Shown in pieces: positions 50,123 to 60,000 of a DNA stretch of 60,000 nucleotides; positions within the stretch are counted from its first letter, which is position 1, and each line of letters begins with the position of its first letter. The notes under the pieces were generated by a model, which was not told where the DNA came from, ran no database searches, and was given only the letters and a program-made list of their open reading frames with translations. The DNA comes from Antedon mediterranea (taxonomy: Eukaryota; Echinodermata; Crinoidea; Comatulida; Antedonidae): positions 7,786,922 through 7,846,921 of the forward strand of contig NC_092678.1 of assembly GCF_964355755.1 (NCBI RefSeq). Direction: 5' to 3'. The translations under genes and the position numbers were made by a program.

Positions 50123-53100
50123 GTATACAGTTGTTAATCACAAATATTACTATAGTGGTTCTACAAAATCCACTGTTTTACAAAGTAAACTCCAACTAAA
50201 CTTATTTTTCTAATTCTACAAGTCAAACATACCTACATGCATATTTTTTATTTATTTTTTCATCTGAAGCAATTAGTAAAGTAAAGAATGCTCAAACATT
50301 CATAGAGCTCCCAATATTTTAGTTCGGACTAGAAAAAGGGGCTTTATGAATCCAAAGGCAAAGTAAACAAACAAAAATGGTGGGTAATATTGTTGGGATA
50401 CAAAGTAGACACAAGATTAATCTTTAAGATAAACAGCCTCAGAGATATTAAAAAAGGTATATTAGCTTATACTTTCAAAACACATTATAGGTATAGTGTA
50501 GAAGTTTTTTTTGTCAATACATTATTTTAATTGGTTGGTAAACGCTTATTTTTTATTTTTTTTTGGCTCGGTTTCCTGTAACAATTTTAATACTATTTTT
50601 AATTTTAAGCAATATTGTAATTAATTGTATTTTCTTCGTGTTCTTTCATTTAAAATTTAAAAATGTAGCCCAAGTTTGTTTCGACCTTATGCATATCTTT
50701 TGTTATTGTTACACACTGTGGCGTAACGAAGCAAAGTTCAACGTTGGGTAGTTGTATTGGGGCTCTTGCTCTGGGGCCCAGGGTTTAGCCACTGGAAAGA
50801 AATTACCGTAATTAGTTACCATAATCTAACTAAGTTTAGATTGCAATTTTGTTTCAATTTTGCCTACGTAGTAGTTGACTCTCCTTGTGTTTTTATACAG
50901 TTTCTCTGTTACAAGTCGAATAAGCCTTATTCGCTGGTAACAAAGATATTTATGTGTTTGTGATTATGTCCTTTATGTATGTCTCTTATTAAGTGATTAC
51001 CAGAGGATGTGATAAAATCTACTACACTATACCCAATCTATTTATTATTACACGTAGGCATATAGCCTACTTATGTAAGCTATAATCTAATAAACCTTTT
51101 TTATTTGGATTCCATTCCCATGGTGGATTCGATCTCAGTACCGCAAATATCGATCCATTATATCATCCATCCTGAAAAATCTGAATTCCTCCATAACTTA
51201 CACATTATGTCGTACCGTACCTCCCGAAACCAACTTGATTATATAGATGAATACATACCGAAATCAATCATAATTAATGTTAATGTTGCACATTTCTTGT
51301 TAATTAATATCGTAATCGTATCGTAACCCTTGAACAGAGGATCGTGTAAAATGTTCTTAAAAGACTACCGTACATCATTGTATGATTGAAAACAATTCAA
51401 AAACTTTTTCACCGTTTTCGGTGGATTTTAAACGGTGAAAAAAGTTTTTGAATTTTTTACACTGTTTTTTCGGTGGATTTTAAACGGTAAAAATTAGGCC
51501 TAAGCATAGGCGCCGTGCACCGCGGAAACGGTAGTGACAAACGCCTATGCTTATAATTTTTTTTCTCATACTGTACAATCTTCCGGGCAAGAGTCACGAT
51601 TTAAAAAAAATTAACATGGTGTCCTGAAATCCCCTGAAAATATGTTATTTCTATTAGTTACGCTTCCCTACACAGATTGTTTGTTATCGATCGAAGATGT
51701 CTTCCGTTTCGTGAAAAGGCGTAATTATAAATGCAATGGAACCACGGGGCAGATCCGTTTTATCAATTGGAACGACTACCCATTCTCCATCGTGTAACAA
51801 ATACACACGGTCTTCCCCCCGGGTTTTCATCGGCGTGTAGCCATGGAGATACGGTATACAAATGTTTTTAACAATTCAGAAGTAAAAATAGGCCTCTTAT
51901 CACCAACTAAAATGATGCCTTTACCAAGATACTTTTGTCTGATTTAAAGATAATTAGCCTATATAGTTTAGAAAATAACTAACCTTTATATATTGCCTTT
52001 TTATTCAACCATCGTCTGTCTACATTGTTGTAGGTATAACTAGTGTATTTTCTCTATCAAGTTCAAGTGAACACCGTCGTTTCCGTGTGCAATACAATAG
52101 TGTAACGTTTCACTGTTTGTTTAATGTCCTCACTGTCGAATGTGATGTAAAGATGAAGGTTTTTATTACAGTGGTTAAATGTCAATAACAAAAAAGAATT
52201 TGAAAATAAAATAACAATAACAAAGTACTTGGTTTCTTATATATAAAATTCATAATTTCAAAATGACGTTAATAGTAACATTTTACACTTTGTACTCTGA
52301 CAAATGATGACCATGTCTTTTTTTAAACCCGTGGTTATTCTTATTTATTTATTTATTTATATTTTGTACAAAGACATTGCAACAAGAGGAACAAAGTTCC
52401 CACTTATAAGTAATGTCTATAGGCCCTACAAGTAGATAAGCTTATATTAAAAATTCATATAACATAATCTGCCCAACCACCCATCTAAGAAATCAGAAAA
52501 CAAATCAGCTTAAAGACAATTGGAAACGATAATTTTAAATAGCAGCCAGACGTTCGTGTCTTTTTTCTTTATTATTATAATTAAAACAATTAAAATGGCC
52601 TTAATTGGCACATGTAGGCCTACTATTACAGTATATGGAGGGAGATGTCTGACATCAAATAAAAGAGCTATATCGCCCTCTATAATTGATACACGTTTAG
52701 CACTTCAATTATCATTATTATTTTTTTTTCGGGACCGTAACAGTACTATACGTTTAAACACCATCGGTGTTTACGTTGTTTAAAAAAAGACAATATTAAA
52801 TTGGAATAGGCCTACACCAAATATGCTCATTTATAAACATGAGCTTCATACCTCTCTACCTAGAAACAGAAGATAAATACATTGACAATAAATAAAACAA
52901 ATAAGAAATCTTAATGTAGGCCTATGAAAAAAATTATGATAAATCATGTTATAGATAATTGACATTTAATTTTTTTTTTTAAATCTCAATGTATCTAAAA
53001 AAAAGAATGATTCATCCAAGAAAATGTATAAAACATTAATCAGAAAATAAGATTAGAAGAATAATACTAATAATAATTGTAGTATGATTATGGCCTATGG

Positions 53101-53428
53101 TTTTTATTTTTGTCTATCATCTTCTCATCGTTTATTACTCATACCGCGCCTTAAAAGTGTTGCAGCAATGAAGAGCTATTATAAGTAAACACACTTCGCA
53201 TTTGAATGCGTTGTATTACACCATACAATGACATTGATGAATGTAGTGTTCAAATTACAACATTTTTTCTCACTAGCTCATTCCAGCGACTACGAGCTAC
53301 ATTATTTTATTCATGCAATAAAGCATAGTGCGCCCTTTATGGATTTGAAGTCAGCACGTTTTGACCGTACTGCGCATGTCATAAAATTGTATTTGATCAC
53401 ATGACTAATGTTTAGTCTCTCAACAAAT
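50123..53428. other. Intergenic region before the Raf gene
   Basis: No gene supported. Contains a hairpin pair at 51388-51560, the duplicate of 32.9-33.2 kb at 51740-52230, and AT-rich stretches. The last 150 bases probably contain the Raf promoter or 5' UTR; TGCGCATG at 53372 resembles half of an NRF-1 site. Confidence 0.35.
51388..51556. repeat. Two adjacent hairpins
   Basis: TTCAAAAACTTTTTCACCGT at 51395 is inverted at 51432-51453 (ACGGTGAAAAAAGTTTTTGAA), and GTGGATTTTAAACGGT occurs twice as a direct repeat. AAGCATAGGCG (51512) is inverted at 51541 (CGCCTATGCTT). Confidence 0.6.
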
Positions 53429-56400
53429 ATGGCGTTGCAACATCCGCAAATTTCAATCAATGAGAATATGATGCCACTGGACAACGGCCACAACGATGAT
53501 CTTGTATCAAATGATGAGGTATTGCATTAATTGTTATTTATGTAGATTTAGGCCAAAGACTGATTTCAGCTTCCCTTTGGTTCACCGCCGTGACTAACCC
53601 TGGCTGGGTCGTCTTATCTGCTGTGTTCAAAGTCGGCAAGCCCATAAACACTGCTCAGACGAACGTCGGGACGTTTTGTCTGGTGTGTCAGACACCTACA
53701 TTTGAAATCTACTTTCACCCGGGGGGAATGTTAGATTGGTAGTGGTAGATCTCTAATATTCATTTAACATTCTACCCTTTGTATAGCTGTTTTTATTACT
53801 GTTAAATTGATGAAGGCAAACACGTTAAAATGGACAATGTCAATGAAACAAAACACCACACACTCTGCAAGAAGCACTGACCCAACAACAACAGTCATCG
53901 CGAAATTTCAAAACTAAAAATAGGTTCCCATACAGTACCCTTAACATAATAAATAGTCAGCCTTTTGGCAGCTTGCATGTCATCCACTTGAGCCTAAATA
54001 TTAAATTGTCGCAAAAGGCTTACTCTAGGCCTAGGTTAGAATAGAATTGATGGCAAACAAATAGAAAAAAAAGTAGGAAGTAGAAGTATATAATAATCTG
54101 TTTCCATAAGGTTTATTGCAAATAGCTAGATTTTGCGAGGAACTTCATTGCACAATGCATGATGGGAAGGGTTTGGGAGCAAACGTCACAGCGTGTACGT
54201 ACAAACAACAAATTAAGTACACGTCGTGACGTTTGCTCCCAAACCCTACCCACCATGCGACGCGCACGCTATATGTAATAAACCTTATTCATCATGTAAT
54301 CAGAAGAAAATATGACTGAAAATCGAACCCACCCTCAGCAGATTCTCCCTCCGTTCCCAAACCACATCATCAGAACATCACTAACCTGGCAAGCGAGACA
54401 TTGCAAAAATGTACTTGAGTGTTTTTTTAACTGACTGGTCAGTGGGGAGGCGGGCTGTTAACATTCATTTTCTTAATCACAAAATATGTGCTATGGGGGA
54501 ATGGAAAACCAGTTCCAATTGAACCTTCACATACATTTGAACCTCCCGTCAGGACAGGAGGTTCTGCTGATAGAGGGCCAAAATCATGGTATTATGGCTA
54601 TGCATGCTATTTTTTAGCGTTCTTAACGCAACAGGCCTCTAAATTCTCCAGCTAATTGTATTTTATTGTTTATGATTAGGTGGTTTAGTATTATTTATGA
54701 TTATCAGACAAACTCTAAAAGCTTTTATCATACTGTATGAAAATGGTCAGTCAAAATCTGTGTAGTTTTCTCATCTCATCTAAAAAATACATGAATGTTC
54801 CAATATAAAACTATATAAAGCACAATAAGTATCAAATTCGGGTGACCACTTACAGAAGGTAATTCACCAGTAAAAAAATGGCTGTGGCCGCTTATGGGAG
54901 GTGACCACTTACAGTATAGTATAAACCATTACGGGTGGATCCGCTCCTAAAGGCTATCCATTTTGAAACATTGATTGATTGAAAAACCTGAACACTATTC
55001 CAAAAATACAGTTTAGGAATTTGTCAACCTTGGGCAAAGCACTAGGAGCTTGCTATTTGCATTGACCTTTGACCAAATGACCTACGCATATTTTGTTTGT
55101 TGTTGTCTAGACTTAGAGAATCCGACAAAACTATGTAGAGCAATCCTGTAAAGAAGAAAAAGCTCTGTATATTTGACGTGAATAAAATTGTATAATACAA
55201 ATAATGTTCGTTTATTTATGAGTGCAATGGTACAAATAATGTTTGTTTATGAGTGCAATGGTACAAATAATGTTATGAGGTGAAAGATGAAATTCTATTT
55301 TCACGAGGCAAAGCCCGAGTAAAAATAGAATTTCATATCTCACAGTTCTAATGAAATTATTGTAGCATCGCAAAAATATATGCAAAAACATGCATTATTT
55401 GTTTTAAATGTAACATCTAAAGTAGATTTGAGTCATTTTTCTGATCTTGTTGTGAAGGAGAGATCACGTCGTGCGCGTTGCTGCTTCCGTTCGCAGAACA
55501 ATTTAAACGATGCTACTACAGTATGTATAGATTTCACACATATTTTTTTTCATACGCGGGAAAATTTTAAAAAGTATTATTACACGATCATTAAATAGAA
55601 TGTACTATTGCATGCTATATATGACCTAAAATTATCCAATCAAATAACAGGAATTTATTTATGTGTTAGAAGATAATAAACATACATTATTTCAGTGTCC
55701 TTGATTCAGATTATTCTTACTCAGAGTCAGACTTGTGAATTGTCCTAATGGCCAATATAAACCATTCTAATAATGAATGTATTATTAGGTTGGACAAAAG
55801 AACATCTTTTTGTAAATTTGAAATAAAATGATCTTTAGCAATCAGGTTTTACTAATTGCCCTATAGTACTGTATGTAAAACAATGCATTTAAAGCTCTGT
55901 CACTATCAAACTAGTTTGACAAAAAAAGTGTGATGTGCCCAAATATGGTAGTGATATGCCTAGTAGTAGTAGTAATATGACATCATCATGTCCATGTGCA
56001 CATTTTTTGTCACATAAAGTTTGATAGGGTAGACAGTGCTTTAAAATTCGTACTTAAAACAATGTATGAATTTAATATGTATCAATTAATAAACTCTGAA
56101 AGTACTTCTGACCCTTACCACTGGTCATGTTGATACTCCAGCATTCGTATGAATGCGTGCAATAGGAACAAACATACAAGCACAGCCCATACAGCCATAT
56201 CAATATGTAATTTAAACTACAATTCCGGTCATTTTGATACCTCATTGTACAATGGATACACTGTAATAGCACAAAATTGTACAGATGTATACTGTTGGGT
56301 GTGGTATTCCACTACAGACAGATGTATACTGTTGGGTGTGGTATTCCACTACATACAGATGTATACTGTAGGTGTGGTATTCCACTACAGTTAGACTTTG

Positions 56401-59400
56401 GGTGTGGTGTACAATAGTTTTGCCAGATGTGGCTTATGCTATTAAGTGTAGAATTAATATTCAGGATTTACTGATGATAGGCTATGTTTTTTGAATTATT
56501 GAAATTTGGCTTGAACATACTAAGGTCGTGTTCGTACGGTGGTTAAAATAAGCGCTTAATTTCACCCATGCCTCGGGTTATAAATTGAGCGTTGTTCGTA
56601 CTTGAAATATTTAACCACTTATGCTTTAAATCGACGAATCACAAACCGGAAATTACGTTTTAAGGTCAGTTGTCTTTACAACCTACGACCCCATTTTCGC
56701 ACGCTAGTTTCGTGTTGTATATTTTTTACTCGCGATCTTTCTTTACAATAACAATTACTTGCTACCTTTTACACTGCTTATCCTTGCGACAAACCTTATG
56801 CCTCTTAACGCCGATAATCCTGCCGAAATATGCCTTCTCCTGACGACCATTATTTTACTCATTGACGAAGAATTTGAGCCCAATGTTACACGACGGAAAC
56901 ACCACCGACCAGCGGCTCCCCGACCAGCTAGGCCTACTAAGCGGTCTACACCAACAAGGACAGCACCAGCTGACGATCGCTCTCGAAGCGTGTATGGAAG
57001 AGCTTCGTAGGAGAAATGACGGGCCTAGGCAGCGAACGTTTGTCAAAATTTGACACATTGCCTCTATCGGAGATTTATTATCCTCGAAGGCCGAGTATAA
57101 TTGGATTATCGCTGAAATAACCTGCAAATTTGGTGAACATTTTACCTCGAATTTTTTGTAGCCTGAGGCAAAAGTTAATTGGATCACGCGAACGGAAATC
57201 GGGAATAAGCTGGTATTTTCAGCTCCTACGAACAGGCCCTAAGGTTTTCTACCAATTCGTACCATTGACTATCTTTATAAATACACAACATGAAAGGAAG
57301 GTCATTAACCTTATAGAAAAGCCAAAGTTCAGTAATGTTCGTGAATTAATGTCAACATTATACTTTACTTTTATTAATTACTGTAAACATTTGATACTAC
57401 AGTACTGTGTGTAAGTCAGTTTTATCACAGATTACAGACACAGTTTTAACACAGATGCACATTATTATGATTTTATTCCGGATAGCAAACATTGTACAGG
57501 GTCAGAACAGTGTGAAATACAGCAGAACTTTATGTTATGTATGGGACAGGTCCACCAGCTGTACTGTGGAACTAAACAGGGTTCTTACAAGCATGTCAGA
57601 AATACCGAGTTGGTTTACCCTCCCCATGCACTTATGTCGATGATAACCTCAAACAAATTAACCAATAAACAATGTGTTATTTTGGAGTATACTTAATTAC
57701 CTTTAAATTCAAATTTGATATTAAATTCTCTTAATGTTTTGTTTTGGTAACTGAAATGAATGAAAACACAAGTCTACCCACCCAAAAAATCTAGCGGTAA
57801 TTTTTCGATCGATGTATGCAACAGCAAAACAAACAAATTGCCAAAGTGAGGAAGTTAGATGTCATAGGCCGCTATATTGGATCCAAAATGTGGCTCCAAA
57901 TTCACTTTGGAATTGATGTTCAATCGCAGCATTTGCATCGGCTAATAGTATAATGTTTTGTCATATTAACAGCCATTAATGTTCATTGACGAGCGTCAAA
58001 AGAACATTAATTGCGGTCAAACCTGTTCATTGGTTGATTCGAAAAATACTGATTGTTCATTGGCCATCATCAAAATCATTGATGCATTACAAAATCATTG
58101 ATGCATTATAATACAAAATGTGTTAATTCATGTTCATTCTTTAAGCTATGTTATTCCATTACCTACAGTGAAGACATAAAGTTGTAACACTACCATCAAG
58201 CCGTAAGTCTGAACATAATTCTTTTTATATCTGTTTTTTCTTATCATTTCAGATAAAAAATGTTCAACAATTAATGATGTTGTACAAGGAGAACCTTGAG
58301 CAGCTCATCACACATTTTGGAGATGAGCAACATCCACCGTCAATATATGTGGAGGTAATGTATTGGTGTAGCTAGTGTGTCAAAAAGTGATTCCATGTGT
58401 CAAGAGGTGGTGTCCATGCCAACCTCCATCGAGAAATCCTTTGTAACATGATAAAATACGGTAGAATCCATATAGCACACTCTTCTATTCAGGAGGTACT
58501 CCTATTCAGGGGATATTACTATTCAGGGGATACTCACTATTCAGGGGATACTCCTCCTATTCAGGGGAGATACTCCTATTCAGGGGATATTACTATTCAG
58601 GGGATACTCCTATTCAGGGGACACTCCTATTCAGGGGACACTCCTACTCAGGGGACACTCCTACTCAGGGGACACTCCTATTCAGGGAATATTCCTATTC
58701 AGGGAATATTCCTATTCAGGGCACACTCCTATTCACGGCACACTCCTATTCACGGCACACTCCTATTCACGGCACAGTCCTACAGTACTCAGGGGATACT
58801 CCTACTTAGGGGATACTTCTACTCAGGAGATATTCCTATTCAAGAGATACTCATAATCAGGGCACATTCCTATTCAGGGCACACTCCTATTCATTCAGGG
58901 CACACTCCTATTCATGGCACACTCCTACTCAGGAGACATTCCTATACTTAGGGCACACTTCTTTATTCAGGGCACATTCCTATTCTAGGGATACTCCTAT
59001 TTTGGGGACACTCCTATTCAGTGGACACTTGTGAAGTGAACTAGGGATAATATATATTTTAACAATATGGCCTATTGATCTATTATTAGATTGTGAATGT
59101 GTCCTTTTAGATGTTCTACTATAATCATTGTCTGCTTTTTGCAGGAGTATGAGGACCTCACAGAGAAGCTGGACACTTTACAGCATCGAGAGCAAGAGTT
59201 AATGGAGAAGATGACGAATGATAAAACTAGCCTAGATGAACAATTGGTCTTTGGAGAACCTTCAGAAGCTCAGCTCTCCCCTGAGGCTATCCCAGAGGGC
59301 AAGCTCAACCAGAAGAGCATACCAATCAGGGTGTTTTTACCTGATCAACAACGTACTACAGTAAGTAATAATAAATCAAATAGAAATTTACTATGATCTT

Positions 59401-59891
59401 TATTTGTCATAATTATTTGCACTAAAATTGTCATTCCTTATAATATTTCCTTAAGCACTGTCTACACTACTGTATACAACTTTATGTGACAAAAACATGT
59501 GATATGCCTATGTTGGGCATGATGATGTCATATCCTTAACTGTATTTGGGCACACTTTTTGATAGTGTGGAACTTTCAAAATTATTCTACTGCAGTAACT
59601 AAATGTTGTATTCAACCATGCGATTATATAGATTATTTATTAAGATTAGTTAGAAGGGAGAATAATCATTATTGCAGAAAAACATTGATTAATTTTGATA
59701 TGATTCTTTACTATTTTTTAAAGATTCTGGCAAAACCTGGGATTCTACTCCAAGATGCCCTGAGCAAAGCCATGCGGAATAGAGAGCTAGACTGTACAAT
59801 GTGTTCTATATTCAAAATTAATCCTGACGGTACTAAATCTAGAATAGCATGGGACATTGATATGATGTACTTGGGACAAGGTGTAGATGAG
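53429..59891 (+). CDS. BRAF: B-Raf-type serine/threonine kinase, first 4 coding exons (continues past right edge)
   Basis: Raf kinases bind Ras-GTP and phosphorylate MEK. Exons, all phase 0: 53429-53518, 58253-58354, 59145-59360, 59724-59891. Exon 1 encodes a short N-terminus from ATGGCG to SNDE, shorter than the Gly/Ala-rich vertebrate one. Exon 2 encodes VQQLMMLYKENLEQLITHFG and PPSIYVE, and exon 3 begins EYEDLTEKLDTLQHREQEL: together the BRAF-specific region that pairs with KSR. The end of exon 3 (PIRVFLPDQQRTT) and exon 4 (LLQDALSKAMRNRELDCTMC, then IAWDIDMMYLGQGVDE) form the Ras-binding domain; the Arg of NRELDC lies at the Ras-contact position. Presence of the BRS favours BRAF over CRAF/ARAF. 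The Cys-rich and kinase domains lie beyond the window. Confidence 0.93.
54107..54290. repeat. Nested palindromic element in Raf intron 1
   Basis: Outer arms ATAAGGTTTATT and AATAAACCTTAT. Inner arms GGGTTTGGGAGCAAACGTCA (54169) and TGACGTTTGCTCCCAAACCC (to 54246) are perfect 20+ bp inverses, with GTGTACGT/AGTACACG between. No ORF. Confidence 0.7.
55221..55345. repeat. Palindromic repeat, GCAATGGTACAAAT family, with hairpin
   Basis: Two direct copies of TGCAATGGTACAAATAATG, then a hairpin whose arms TGAAATTCTATTTT (55288) and AAAATAGAATTTCA (55322) are exact inverses. Confidence 0.6.
55891..56043. mobile_element. MITE, CACTATCAAACT family, copy 2
   Basis: Ends TTTAAAGCTCTGTC and GACAGTGCTTTAAA are inverted. 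Inner ends CACTATCAAACTAGTTTGAC and AAGTTTGATAGGGTAGAC match the copy at 37021-37150. Confidence 0.6.
56281..56395. repeat. Three tandem copies of a ~37-bp unit
   Basis: The unit begins ACAGATGTATACTGTTGGGT and ends GTGGTATTCCACTAC, with minor differences between copies. Confidence 0.75.
56524..57239. mobile_element. Harbinger-like DNA element with TAA target duplication
   Basis: GGTCGTGTTCGTACGG at the left and, inverted, GGGCCTGTTCGTAGGAG at the right form imperfect terminal inverted repeats. TAA lies immediately outside both ends (56521-56523, 57240-57242), as expected for PIF/Harbinger elements. Inside, a short frame (56759-57010) begins with a hydrophobic PAEICLLLTTIILLIDEE stretch. This slightly resembles the start of Harbinger nucleases, but no DDE core is visible. 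Intron 1 of the Raf gene. Confidence 0.55.
58485..59030. repeat. 18-bp minisatellite in Raf intron 2
   Basis: About 30 imperfect copies of ACTCCTATTCAGGGGACA, with variants GGGGATATT, CACGGCACA and insertions such as TCATTCAGG. The unit length is a multiple of three, so it gives a long, spurious repeated ORF. It ends about 115 bases before exon 3. Confidence 0.9.
59451..59571. mobile_element. MITE, CTACACTATCAAAC family, copy 3
   Basis: Starts AAGCACTGTCTACACTACTG and ends TTTGATAGTGTGGAAC; shares CAACTTTATGTGACAAAA and GATATGCCTA with the other copies. Intron 3 of the Raf gene. Confidence 0.55.
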
Positions 59892-59912
59892 GTAAGTATT
59901 CTTCCTTAAGCT

Positions 59913-60000
59913 TGGTTCCCACTAGGACGCTAAGGAAGGAAGTAAACGCAACGCGAGAGAGTTGACCAATGACAAGCAACAGTTTGAATAATTCATCGCC
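59913..60000. repeat. GGAACCAAGC-family foldback element, cut by the window edge
   Basis: Begins GCTTGGTTCCCACTAGGACG and continues with GTTGACCAATGACAAGC, matching the foldback element at 5381-5540 in inverse orientation. Confidence 0.6.

Noticed and set aside
52520-52783. 87-codon frame with MALIGTCRPTITVYGGRC
   Set aside because: No recognisable family and no splice context; AT-rich surroundings.
58397-58951. 184-codon open frame with repeated SYSGD residues
   Set aside because: It is the translation of the 18-bp minisatellite in a Raf intron; the unit is a multiple of three so stops are avoided by chance.
59097-59144. Extension of Raf exon 3 upstream as a separate start
   Set aside because: The acceptor TTTTTGCAG at 59144 fits phase 0 with exon 2; upstream residues have no Raf similarity.

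Overview
This window looks like the nuclear genome of an invertebrate deuterostome, most likely an echinoderm. The DNA is AT-rich and almost free of long ORFs. Genes are split into many short exons with GT-AG borders. The proteins are animal families (a Raf kinase, a ciliary tubulin ligase-like protein, an NLR-type immune receptor, a propeller/lectin secreted protein), and the palindrome TAGGCCTA recurs throughout. Assignment to a clade is inference; no species can be named from the sequence alone.

Layout. (1) 134-8822, minus: the 5' part of a tubulin tyrosine ligase-like gene of the TTLL3/TTLL8 glycylase group. Nine phase-compatible coding exons were found, and the gene runs off the left edge before the catalytic ATP-grasp domain. 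(2) 9930-13000: a decayed, internally deleted duplicate of the 3' end of the NLR gene that lies at 37-45 kb. (3) 14218-31384, minus: a 17-exon gene whose exons join with matching phase into a 1,091-residue predicted secreted protein: signal peptide, YWTD beta-propeller, beta-sandwich region, C-type lectin domain, Cys-rich tail. (4) 30731-30801: a tRNA-like gene with an unusual anticodon, inside the first intron of that gene. (5) 31.4-37.6 kb: repeat-rich intergenic DNA with a large inverted repeat carrying CCGA/CAGA arrays. (6) 37690-44680, minus: a TIR-NACHT-LRR receptor gene. Two tandem two-exon cassettes sit between the start-codon exon and the TIR exon. Both cassettes are broken, but skipping both restores one open frame of 1,087 codons. 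(7) 45.9-50.1 kb: a LINE fragment, then a nearly complete non-LTR retrotransposon with endonuclease and reverse transcriptase, interrupted by one stop codon. (8) 53429 to the right edge, plus: the first four coding exons of a B-Raf-type kinase (BRAF-specific region and Ras-binding domain). Its introns hold a Harbinger-like element and an 18-bp minisatellite.

The genes do not form a pathway or operon. The recurring theme is local duplication and transposon activity around an innate-immune receptor. Copies of its flanks occur at three places, its cassettes are duplicated, and several palindromic element families are present. All exon models come from reading splice sites and phases by eye; there is no transcript evidence here.
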